The position numbers and the translations under genes were made by a program. From UBA1140 sp964573285 (GTDB lineage: Bacteria > Campylobacterota > Campylobacteria > Campylobacterales > Sulfurovaceae), in NCBI GenBank assembly GCA_964573285.1, contig CAZNJD010000047.1, positions 1 through 27,764 on the forward strand: a DNA stretch of 27,764 nucleotides, given 5' to 3'. Shown here piece after piece: positions 15,054 through 21,960 of the stretch. The notes under the pieces were generated by a model. That model saw nothing but the letters and a program-made list of their open reading frames with translations. It did not search any database and was not told where the DNA came from. Position 1 is the first letter of the stretch. Each line of letters starts with the position of its first letter.

Positions 15054-15611
15054 ATGTTACAAGAAATTTATACTGATACAGCTGAACATATGGACAAAAG
15101 TATTAATGCGTTAAAAAGAGACTTTTCAACACTTAGAACTGGTAAAGTTACTACCAATATCGTTGATAATATCAAGGTAGATTATTATGGTACACCAACA
15201 GCACTTAATCAAGTAGGAAATGTAATTGCTATAGATGCTACTACTATCTCTATTACACCTTGGGAGAAAAGTATGTTAAACCCTATTACAAAAGCAATTC
15301 AAGAGGCAAATATTGGTGTCAATCCAAATAATGATGGAGATTTTATCAAACTATATTTCCCTGCAATGACAAGCGAACAGAGACAAAATATTGTAAAACA
15401 AGCTAAAAGTATGTCAGAAAAAGCTAAAATTGCTATAAGAAATATTCGTAAAGATAGTAATAACCAGATAAAAGAGCTAGAAAAAGAGAAAGAGATAAGT
15501 GAAGATGATTCAAGAAGAGCTCAAGATGAAATTCAAAAAATTACAAATGCTCATGTAACAAAAATAGACTCTTTATTATCTAATAAAGAGGCTGATATAC
15601 TAAAGGTATAA
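15054..15611 (+). CDS. frr: Ribosome recycling factor
   Basis: 185-residue RRF, which with EF-G splits post-termination ribosomes. The sequence is typical throughout: DKSINALKRDFSTLRTGK, VDYYGTPTALNQVG, ITPWEKSMLNPITKAI, GVNPNNDGDFIKLYFPAMTS (split across the hinge), then the long C-terminal helix with IRNIRKDSNNQIK and DDSRRAQDEIQKIT. Length is the family standard. AAGGAA lies before the ATG. pyrE follows after a single base. Confidence 0.97.
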   Translation: MLQEIYTDTAEHMDKSINALKRDFSTLRTGKVTTNIVDNIKVDYYGTPTALNQVGNVIAIDATTISITPWEKSMLNPITKAIQEANIGVNPNNDGDFIKLYFPAMTSEQRQNIVKQAKSMSEKAKIAIRNIRKDSNNQIKELEKEKEISEDDSRRAQDEIQKITNAHVTKIDSLLSNKEADILKV

Positions 15612-15612
15612 T

Positions 15613-16224
15613 ATGATAGCCGTAGAAGAAATATATAAAGAGGCTAAAGCACTATTAGATGGACACTTTGTCTTATCTAGTGGCAACCACTCTAATCGTT
15701 ATCTACAAAGTGCAAAAGTATTAGAAGACCCAAAACGAGCATCTCTTTTAGCCCAAGCACTCTCAGATATAATTAAAAGTAGTGGTATCAAAATAGACAC
15801 AGTATGTGCACCTGCTCTAGGTGGAATATTAGCAGGATATGAATTAGCAAGAGCTTTAGGAGTTCGTTCTATCTTTGTAGAGAGAAAAGATGGTTCAATG
15901 GAACTTCGTCGTGGATTTGAAGTAAACAAAGGTGAAAAAGTACTAATATGTGAAGATATTATTACTACAGGTGGTTCGGCTATGGAAGCATCTAAAATTA
16001 TGGAAGAGTTAGGAGCAGAAGTTGTAGCTTTTGCATCATTAGCAAATAGAGGTTTCTGTAAAAGAGAAGGTTCTAATCTAACTCCAAAATCAGAATGTAA
16101 ATTACCAAAAAATATACCACTCTTTTCATTGGATGATTTTTTATTTGAGATGTTCACTCCTGATGAGTGTCCTATGTGTAAATCTGGTAGTAAAGCTATT
16201 AAACCAGGTAGTCGTAATTCATAA
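15613..16224 (+). CDS. pyrE: Orotate phosphoribosyltransferase
   Basis: 203 residues. It transfers phosphoribose from PRPP to orotate, making OMP in pyrimidine synthesis. The PRPP-binding motif VLICEDIITTGGSAMEA lies near residues 109-125. FVLSSGNHSNRYLQ at the N-terminus and ALGGILAGYELARALG in the middle match the Campylobacter-type OPRTase. The C-terminus carries CPMCKSG, a CxxC pair typical of this longer subgroup. The start is 1 nt after the frr stop, with AAAGG overlapping frr, so the two are translationally linked. Confidence 0.95.
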   Translation: MIAVEEIYKEAKALLDGHFVLSSGNHSNRYLQSAKVLEDPKRASLLAQALSDIIKSSGIKIDTVCAPALGGILAGYELARALGVRSIFVERKDGSMELRRGFEVNKGEKVLICEDIITTGGSAMEASKIMEELGAEVVAFASLANRGFCKREGSNLTPKSECKLPKNIPLFSLDDFLFEMFTPDECPMCKSGSKAIKPGSRNS

Positions 16225-16241
16225 TATAAAAGGAGAAATTA

Positions 16242-16985
16242 ATGAATAAAAAAATATTTCAACCAATTATTACTGTTTCTATAGCATTTTTAATATTTAG
16301 TGGCTGTACAGCTCCACAAGGAGGAGCTAATGGAACAACATATGGGGGATTGAATAAATCTCAATTAGGAGCTATTACAGGTGCTGTATTAGGTGCTACA
16401 ATTGGTGGAGCAACAGATACCAAACACACTAGTAGAGGACGCAGAATGGTAATAGGTGGTGCTACAGGTGCGGCAATAGGGGCTGCGATAGGATATAGCC
16501 TAGACCAACAAGCAAAAGAGGTCGCACAAGTTTTAAATACAGATGTTGATAATAGTCCAACAGCTGAAAAAAATCCTAATAAACAGTTAATTGTATCAAA
16601 TACAGATAAATTTGTAAAAATTATGTTTCGTTCTCAAATGATGTTCGCAACAAATTCAGCAATACCTACACCATCAGCAAGAGCAGAAATTCAGAATATG
16701 TTACCAGTATTTAGAAAATATCCAAATATGATAATTCAAACTGTCGGACATACAGATAATAGAGGTGGTTATCAGTATAACTTAAGATTATCAGAAAATA
16801 GAGCATCATCTGTAGGTAATATACTCAAAAATGGAGGTATTAACAATCCTATATACTCAAAAGGTTGTTCATTCTCAAAACCTATAGTACCCAATACAAA
16901 TAGTAGAAACTGGGCTTTGAATAGAAGAGTAGAGGTTTACCTATATCCTAATCAACAATCAGTTATTGACCCTTGTAGAAATTGA
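16242..16985 (+). CDS. OmpA-family peptidoglycan-associated lipoprotein (YiaD-like)
   Basis: 247 residues. The lipobox IFSGC places the lipidated Cys at residue 22. A glycine-zipper region follows (LGAITGAVLGATIGGATD and IGGATGAAIGAAIGYSLD, about 45-90), probably an outer-membrane or oligomerising segment. The C-terminal OmpA domain (about 120-240) has VGHTDNRGGYQYN, LSENRASSV and NRRVEVYL, which include the Asp and Arg that bind diaminopimelate. It should link the outer membrane to peptidoglycan. It begins 17 nt after pyrE with AAGGAGA, so it may be the last gene of that operon. Confidence 0.9.
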   Translation: MNKKIFQPIITVSIAFLIFSGCTAPQGGANGTTYGGLNKSQLGAITGAVLGATIGGATDTKHTSRGRRMVIGGATGAAIGAAIGYSLDQQAKEVAQVLNTDVDNSPTAEKNPNKQLIVSNTDKFVKIMFRSQMMFATNSAIPTPSARAEIQNMLPVFRKYPNMIIQTVGHTDNRGGYQYNLRLSENRASSVGNILKNGGINNPIYSKGCSFSKPIVPNTNSRNWALNRRVEVYLYPNQQSVIDPCRN

Positions 16986-17015
16986 ATTTATAAATCAAAA
17001 GAGAACTATAATAAG

Positions 17016-17164
17016 GAGATATTTTAGCTTAGTCTAAATTTGGGGAAAGAGGAGGAAAGACTTAAAAATGTTTTACTATATTGGCTAAAATATCTCAACA
17101 GAATATAAAAATTTTAAATTCTAAAGGAGGTTGTGGGCTTAGGGTTACTTCTCTATATTCTGTT
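17016..17164 (-). ncRNA. Candidate two-hairpin small RNA (strand uncertain)
   Basis: GAGATATTTTAGC (17016-17028) pairs perfectly with GCTAAAATATCTC (17084-17096). The very next base begins AACAGAATATA (17097-17107), which pairs perfectly with TATATTCTGTT (17154-17164). Two helices of 13 and 11 bp thus abut in AT-rich DNA. The minus strand has TATACT (17176-17171) exactly 6 nt before 17164, so a minus transcript would start at the outer end of the element. Its loops then expose CCTCC-containing runs (about 17124-17130 and 17049-17055). A TATAAT on the plus strand (17007-17012) makes the opposite orientation possible. No classic terminator is seen. Confidence 0.45.
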
Positions 17165-17313
17165 AATAAAAGTATAGCATATAAAAATAAAATTAATACT
17201 AGGATTACTAAAAAAAATTAATAAAATTTTAATTTTAAACCATTATTAATTATATTCTGTTATATGGTGTATCCGTTCATATTAACTATATTAAAATTTA
17301 CTTAAATTAATGT

Positions 17314-17442
17314 TTAGAGCCTTTTTATCTGATGCTCTCCTATTTTGTCCATCATTCTATAGACTACTTTTAAATTCAACTTTATACCAGAATCAAATGA
17401 TAACACGCAAATTTTTTGAAAAAATTTTGGTAAATATTGGGA
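17314..17442 (-). pseudogene. Possible coding remnant, unassigned
   Basis: Between two stops the minus strand reads 42 sense codons without a good start. They contain SFDSGIKLNLKVVYRMMDKI and end HQIKRL. The composition looks more protein-like than the flanking AT-rich sequence and the VYRMMDKI segment is reminiscent of transposase helix regions, but I cannot assign a family. It could be a decayed transposase or chance. Confidence 0.25.
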
Positions 17443-17468
17443 TTATTTATCCATAGAGATATACACCC

Positions 17469-17627
17469 CTATTTCAGTGATTTAATCTCTTCAATAGTCA
17501 AACCTGTACTTATAACAATAATATCTATATTGACTTCTGCTCGGAGTAAACTTTTAGCTATCTCTATTTTGGTTCTCTTTTCCCCCACCGTTTCAAACGG
17601 TGCATTATGACTGGTATGGATTTCATC
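17469..17627 (-). pseudogene. C-terminal remnant of an Rpn/YhgA-type nuclease (transposase-like) gene
   Basis: The minus strand is open for 52 codons and ends with VGEKRTKIEIAKSLL, then a variable link, then STGLTIEEIKSLK and a stop. This is the usual tail of Rpn/YhgA-like recombination-promoting nucleases (PD-(D/E)XK family, often called putative transposase): a charged E-K-x-x-x-I-E-I-A-K-x-L-L helix followed by T-G-L-x-I-E-E-I. The N-terminal nuclease domain is absent; an in-frame stop lies just upstream and bamA follows. The gene is therefore truncated and not functional. Confidence 0.6.
17586..17602. repeat. Perfect GC-richer palindrome
   Basis: CACCGTTTCAAACGGTG is a perfect palindrome with 8-nt arms around a central C. 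It lies inside the upstream end of the Rpn remnant frame and is much richer in G+C than its surroundings. It may be a dispersed-repeat end or mark the breakpoint of the truncation. Confidence 0.5.
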
Positions 17628-17647
17628 TTATTTATAAGAAAAAATCC
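17618..17647 (-). terminator. Possible bamA terminator
   Basis: GGATTTCATCTTAT (17618-17631) and ATAAGAAAAAATCC (17634-17647) form a 14-position stem with two mismatches and a 2-nt loop, beginning 22 nt after the bamA stop. There is no T tract on the minus strand beyond it, so the call is weak. Confidence 0.35.
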
Positions 17648-17669
17648 AAAATTTATACATCTATAATTT

Positions 17670-19922
17670 TTAGAATTTTCGACCCATTGTAAATTCGAAG
17701 CTAGAGGTTCTCTCTAGCTCACCAGCATTTTTAGCTCTTGCAAATACTAAATTGATAGGTCCCATAGGAGAGTACCACTCTAATGATACCCCATATCCAG
17801 CACGACGAATTTCATCAAAACTATTCTCTCCTATCATACCGTAGTCTGCAAAAAAGGCTAAACGCATTTTGGCAGCATTTGAGAGAGGAATACTCGCTTC
17901 AACTGTATTAACTAAACTCTTTTTACCACCTTTAATTGTTCGTGTAGTCTCTCCATTATCATTTACCCCATAGTCTGATGGTGATATAGTATAAGGTTGA
18001 TACCCTCTTACACTAGATACTCCCCCTAAAAAAAGCTTCTCAGGACCTGATATGTGTCCTTGGTCTTGTATCATATTAGCACGAACTTTATATCTAAAAA
18101 TCAAGTCATAATCAATAATATCTTCCATCCCATAATATGCACCAAATCTACCTGTATAAGCCAAGAACTTCTCATCTCCACCAACTCCAGAATAACCTAA
18201 ACTTCCACCTAATATAATACCTTTTCTCGGTACAAAATAATCATCTGTACTATCATATGATAGACCTATATTGAAAGTACTTTTGACATAGCTTAAATCT
18301 TCATTGCTAAATACACTACTTACTAATGCAGTAGTTGTATCATTGGTATCTATTTTATTGTTGCTATAACTGTATCCTACATATCCATAAAGGTTTCTAG
18401 TTAACTGTTTACCTATATTTGTACCAACTCCAAATGTATCATGTTGGTAGGTTGGAAAATCGTACTCACTATTATAAATATTCATACCCAAACTATATTC
18501 ACTATCAAAAACTCTTGGATTATTGATAGAAAAGGAGTAGTTCCGTGAAACTTTAGAGAGGTCAAAGCTAAGACTAGAGCTAATACCTGAACCAAATATA
18601 TTTCTATCTGAAAGAGATGCATTAAGCATAAGATGTTGATATGAACCATATCCACCACCAGCTTGGATACTACCTGTTGCCGTCTCTTTTACTTTAACTA
18701 GAAGATTTATTCTATTTGCATCAACTCTTTGTTGTTCTATATCAATTTTTTCAAAATAACCTCTTCTACCTAATGCACTTTTACTATCTTTTAAATCGGT
18801 TAAATTAAATAAATCACCAGGGGCTAAAAATATATCCCTTCTAATGACTCTATCTTTTGTAGAGTAATTCCCTGATATAATCACATCATTTATAGTTACT
18901 TTATTTCCAGGTCTAACCAAAAATTGAACATCAACAGTATGATTTTCTCTATTTTGCTTGAAATTTGGAACTACTTTGGCATAAGCATATCCTAAATTTG
19001 CAACTTTTTCTTGAATTAGAGCTATATCTTTTCGTAATTTTTGAATATTAAATACCTTACCATCAATTAGATTTAATTCTCCTAAAAGTTCATTTTTATC
19101 TATCTGGTCAACTAAACCATAAATATCTACACTATTAATACGATACTCTTCACCCTCATTAACTTGATAAGAGATATTAGCAAGGTATGAACCATTATCC
19201 ACACGCATTAGTGGTTCATCTACTTTTGCATCGAGATAACCATTTCTCATATAAACATCTTTAGCTCTAAAAGCATCATATTCTAATTGATCCATATGTG
19301 CTACACCATTATTAAGTCCTGGTAACCATCCTAGTGTATCCTCTTCTTGATTTGCTAATGCATCTTCTAACTCATCAGTATCAATTTTTTTCGCACCTTC
19401 AAAGTCAATATTTTGAATATATATCTTTTCCCCTTTGTTGACAAAAAATGTTAAAGCTACACTATCCTCTTTGGGTTCTACGCTTACCTCAACAACCGTA
19501 TCATAATATCCCTCTGCCTCAATCTTTTTAATTAATTTCTTTTTGGCAGATTCGACTTTTTTCTTGTCATAGAGGTCACCTTTTCTCAAACCAATTTCTA
19601 TAAAGAGTGCCTCCTCTTCATCATCAGAGCTATATCCTTCCATATCCAATTTTGATATGGTTGATTTCTCTTTAAAATTATAAATCAATCCTCCATCATC
19701 TGTTGCTGAAATCCATATGTCAGAGAAATAACCTTGCTTATAAAATTTCTTTAGTGATTCATCTATCTTGTTTATATCAAATTCATCTCCTGCATGCAGA
19801 CCTGATATTTCGGATGCAACATCCTTAGATAGATGCATTAAACCTTTGTATTCTATCTTTGTAATAGGTTGTGAGAGAAGTATTGAACTTAGTGTTATTG
19901 ATAATGGTAGAATTCTGTTCAT
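17670..19922 (-). CDS. bamA: Outer-membrane assembly factor BamA (Omp85)
   Basis: 750-residue BamA, which folds and inserts beta-barrel proteins into the outer membrane. A signal peptide (about 1-18) leads into five POTRA domains (about 20-410), each with the beta-alpha-alpha-beta-beta pattern; examples are ITKIEYKGLMHLSKD, IYIQNIDFEGAKKI and VTINDVIISGNYSTK. The C-terminal 16-strand barrel has the lid-lock motif VRGY at 638-641 and ends with Phe in the terminal strand (TMGRKF). The third POTRA region has a long acidic insert around DELEDALANQEED. It is divergent from tyrA, as in C. jejuni (Cj0129c/Cj0130, from memory). AAGGAA lies 12 nt before the ATG, a rather long spacing. Confidence 0.95.
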   Translation of the reverse strand: MNRILPLSITLSSILLSQPITKIEYKGLMHLSKDVASEISGLHAGDEFDINKIDESLKKFYKQGYFSDIWISATDDGGLIYNFKEKSTISKLDMEGYSSDDEEEALFIEIGLRKGDLYDKKKVESAKKKLIKKIEAEGYYDTVVEVSVEPKEDSVALTFFVNKGEKIYIQNIDFEGAKKIDTDELEDALANQEEDTLGWLPGLNNGVAHMDQLEYDAFRAKDVYMRNGYLDAKVDEPLMRVDNGSYLANISYQVNEGEEYRINSVDIYGLVDQIDKNELLGELNLIDGKVFNIQKLRKDIALIQEKVANLGYAYAKVVPNFKQNRENHTVDVQFLVRPGNKVTINDVIISGNYSTKDRVIRRDIFLAPGDLFNLTDLKDSKSALGRRGYFEKIDIEQQRVDANRINLLVKVKETATGSIQAGGGYGSYQHLMLNASLSDRNIFGSGISSSLSFDLSKVSRNYSFSINNPRVFDSEYSLGMNIYNSEYDFPTYQHDTFGVGTNIGKQLTRNLYGYVGYSYSNNKIDTNDTTTALVSSVFSNEDLSYVKSTFNIGLSYDSTDDYFVPRKGIILGGSLGYSGVGGDEKFLAYTGRFGAYYGMEDIIDYDLIFRYKVRANMIQDQGHISGPEKLFLGGVSSVRGYQPYTISPSDYGVNDNGETTRTIKGGKKSLVNTVEASIPLSNAAKMRLAFFADYGMIGENSFDEIRRAGYGVSLEWYSPMGPINLVFARAKNAGELERTSSFEFTMGRKF

Positions 19923-19940
19923 AAAATTAATAATTCCTTA

Positions 19941-20004
19941 AGTATATAGCTTTTTATTAAAATAGCATTAGTGTATCTTTTTTTCACTAAAAAAGTGCTA
20001 TAAT
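19941..20004. promoter_or_regulatory. Divergent promoter region of bamA and tyrA
   Basis: For tyrA, TGCTATAAT gives an extended -10 box (hexamer 19999-20004) and a leader of about 18 nt. For bamA, the minus strand has TATACT at 19946-19941, close to the start codon. The two -10 boxes are about 55 nt apart, so the promoters back onto each other. Confidence 0.5.
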
Positions 20005-20028
20005 CACATAATGAAAGAGAGAGAATAG

Positions 20029-20862
20029 ATGAATATTGGAATTATAGGTCTTGGTTTGATGGGTGGCTCTTTAGGATTAGCACTAAAAAAATTTCCTAAT
20101 AAATATCATATCATAGGGTATGACCATAACAAAATACATCAAAAAGAGGCTTTAGAACTTAATCTAGTAGATGAAATTTCTACTGATTTTGAAGTTATAA
20201 AAAAATGGTGTTCAGTTATTATACTAACCATTCCTGTTGATGCTATCATAACTACAATAGAAAAATTAAAAGATATAAATAGTAGCTCGACCATAATAGA
20301 TTTCGGTAGTAGTAAATCCAAAATATCAAAAAGTATTCCCAAAGATATAAGAGCATTAGTTGTAACTGCACATCCAATGACAGGTACAGAAAAATTCGGT
20401 CCAACTGCTGCTATAGATGATTTATATAGAGATAAAATTATGGTAGTTTGTGATAATCAAAAAAGTGGTAAACGACAAAATGATATTGCAAATGAAATCT
20501 TTAATGATATTAAAGCCAAAGTGGTATTTATGGGTGCAGATGAGCATGATAGACATGCTGCATTTATATCACATATGCCCCATGCTGTAAGTTTCGCACT
20601 AGCTAACTCTGTAATGAAACAAGAAGACTCAACCAATATTGTAGCCTTAGCAGGTGGTGGATTTAAAAGTATGAGTCGTATTGCCAAAAGTTCCCCTAAT
20701 ATGTGGGAAGATATTTTTAGACAAAATAGAGAAAATCTTTTAGAGTCTATAGAGGTATTTAATAGAGAGATGATGCTTTGCAAACAGATGATAGAAGATA
20801 AAGATTGGGATGCATTACATCAATGGATGTTAGAGGCAAATAGTCTGCATGATATTTTATAG
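20029..20862 (+). CDS. tyrA: Prephenate dehydrogenase
   Basis: 277 residues. It oxidatively decarboxylates prephenate to 4-hydroxyphenylpyruvate with NAD+ in tyrosine synthesis. The N-terminal Rossmann domain begins IGIIGLGLMGGSLGLAL (GxGxxG at 7-12), with an acidic GYDHN at the end of beta-2. The catalytic His lies in VTAHPMTGTE near residue 115. SHMPHAVSFALAN and MWEDIFRQNRENLL are the helical C-terminal domain marks. There is no chorismate mutase or ACT domain, the monofunctional form. GAGAGA precedes the ATG. The last 6 nt overlap the convergent ackA. Confidence 0.95.
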   Translation: MNIGIIGLGLMGGSLGLALKKFPNKYHIIGYDHNKIHQKEALELNLVDEISTDFEVIKKWCSVIILTIPVDAIITTIEKLKDINSSSTIIDFGSSKSKISKSIPKDIRALVVTAHPMTGTEKFGPTAAIDDLYRDKIMVVCDNQKSGKRQNDIANEIFNDIKAKVVFMGADEHDRHAAFISHMPHAVSFALANSVMKQEDSTNIVALAGGGFKSMSRIAKSSPNMWEDIFRQNRENLLESIEVFNREMMLCKQMIEDKDWDALHQWMLEANSLHDIL

Positions 20863-21960
20863 GCTCTCTCTTGCCATCTCTAACTCCTCATCAGTATCTA
20901 AAGCAAAGAGTTTAATAGTAGAGTTACTTTGATTAATCTCTGTACTCTTTTCTCTATTTTTATCTAAATCTATAAATAATCCTATATGTTCCATATCTTT
21001 GCAAATCTCTGCTCGAACCTCAAAACTATTTGCTCCAATACCACCTGAAAATATTATAGCATCAATCTCGCCTATAAGTGCTATATATGCTCCTATATAC
21101 TCTCTAATTCGACTACAAAATAGTTCAAATGCAAATTTGGCTTGAGTATCTCCTATATTCATTCGTTTGATAATATCACGCATATCATTAGTGCCACATA
21201 GACCTTTGAGACCACTTTGTCTATTTAATAGAGTGTTTATCTCTTCTACACTCATATTTTGTTGTTGTGCTAAATAAAAAATGACTCCTGCATCTATATC
21301 TCCACTGCGAGTACCCATTACCAAACCCTCTAGTGGGGTAAATCCCATAGATGTTTTAAAACTTTTACCATTTTTGATAGCTGTAACACTTGCTCCATTG
21401 CCTAAATGTAGGGTTATAATATTACACTTAGATATAGGTTTATCTAGGAGTTTAGCTGTCTCTTTAAGTAGATATTGATGAGATATACCATGAAATCCAT
21501 AACGGCGAATATCTAAATCTTTAGAAATAGCATAACTATATGAGAGTTTGGGCATACTCTGATGAAATGCTGTATCGAAAAAGGCTATCTGTTTGGTTTG
21601 TGGGGATAGAGATTGCATAGCTATAATTCCCTCCAAATTTGCAGGATTATGCAGAGGGGCTAGAGGTATCATATCTTGGATTTGGTTTATAACTTCCCCC
21701 GTGATAATAGTGGGTTCTGTAAATATTAAGCCACCATGAACCACACGGTGGGCTATAGTTGTAAGTTGTGAGAAATCTTGTATGATATTCTCTTCTATAA
21801 GTCTATCTTCCACTGTTTTTAGTGCAATTGTATGATTTGGATAAGGGCTATCTATCTCTCCTATCCTCTCAATCACACCTTTGGCAATTATATCTAAATC
21901 TTGATTGAATAGTTTATATTTAATAGAAGAGCTACCACTATTTAGTACAAAAATTCTCAT
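20857..21960 (-). CDS. ackA: Acetate kinase
   Basis: 367 residues. It interconverts acetyl phosphate plus ADP with acetate plus ATP. Signatures are FVLNSGSSSIKY at the N-terminus, AHRVVHGG (catalytic Arg), FFDTAFHQSMP, RYGFHGISH, LHLGNGASV (phosphate loop), GTRSGDIDAG with the second catalytic Arg, and a terminal TDEELEMARE carrying the Mg-binding Glu. It is about 30 residues shorter than the usual 400, but all key segments are present. Its ATGA start overlaps the pta stop by 4 nt, with AGGAG upstream, so Pta and AckA are made together. The 3' end overlaps tyrA by 6 nt. Confidence 0.96.
   Translation of the reverse strand: MRIFVLNSGSSSIKYKLFNQDLDIIAKGVIERIGEIDSPYPNHTIALKTVEDRLIEENIIQDFSQLTTIAHRVVHGGLIFTEPTIITGEVINQIQDMIPLAPLHNPANLEGIIAMQSLSPQTKQIAFFDTAFHQSMPKLSYSYAISKDLDIRRYGFHGISHQYLLKETAKLLDKPISKCNIITLHLGNGASVTAIKNGKSFKTSMGFTPLEGLVMGTRSGDIDAGVIFYLAQQQNMSVEEINTLLNRQSGLKGLCGTNDMRDIIKRMNIGDTQAKFAFELFCSRIREYIGAYIALIGEIDAIIFSGGIGANSFEVRAEICKDMEHIGLFIDLDKNREKSTEINQSNSTIKLFALDTDEELEMARESL

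Larger units (their letters stand above)
16986..17669. other. Gene-poor junction of 684 nt between convergent genes
   Basis: No intact gene is present. From left to right it holds a two-helix inverted-repeat element (17016-17164), very AT-rich sequence, a second copy of TATATTCTGTTA at 17251-17262 (first copy 17154-17165), a possible coding remnant on the minus strand (17314-17442), an Rpn-type gene remnant (17469-17627), a perfect palindromic hairpin (17586-17602) and an imperfect stem after bamA (17618-17647). It looks like a site where mobile or repeated sequence has landed and decayed. Confidence 0.6.

Noticed and set aside
17049..17062. GAGGAAAGAC, similar to the GAGGAAAGUCC core of RNase P RNA
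   Set aside because: The rest of the RNase P RNA core is absent and the region is too short and too AT-rich.
17131..17175. GTG-initiated hydrophobic 14-residue peptide after AAAGGAGG
   Set aside because: The SD would be only 2 nt from the GTG, too close for initiation, and the bases are explained by the helix arms.
17097..17221. Minus-strand hydrophobic frame of about 40 codons across the second helix
   Set aside because: It has no ATG, GTG or TTG at a usable position and follows from the AT-rich composition.
20011..20028. Mini-frame ATGAAAGAGAGAGAATAG before tyrA
   Set aside because: Five codons only; the purine run is better read as the tyrA ribosome binding site.
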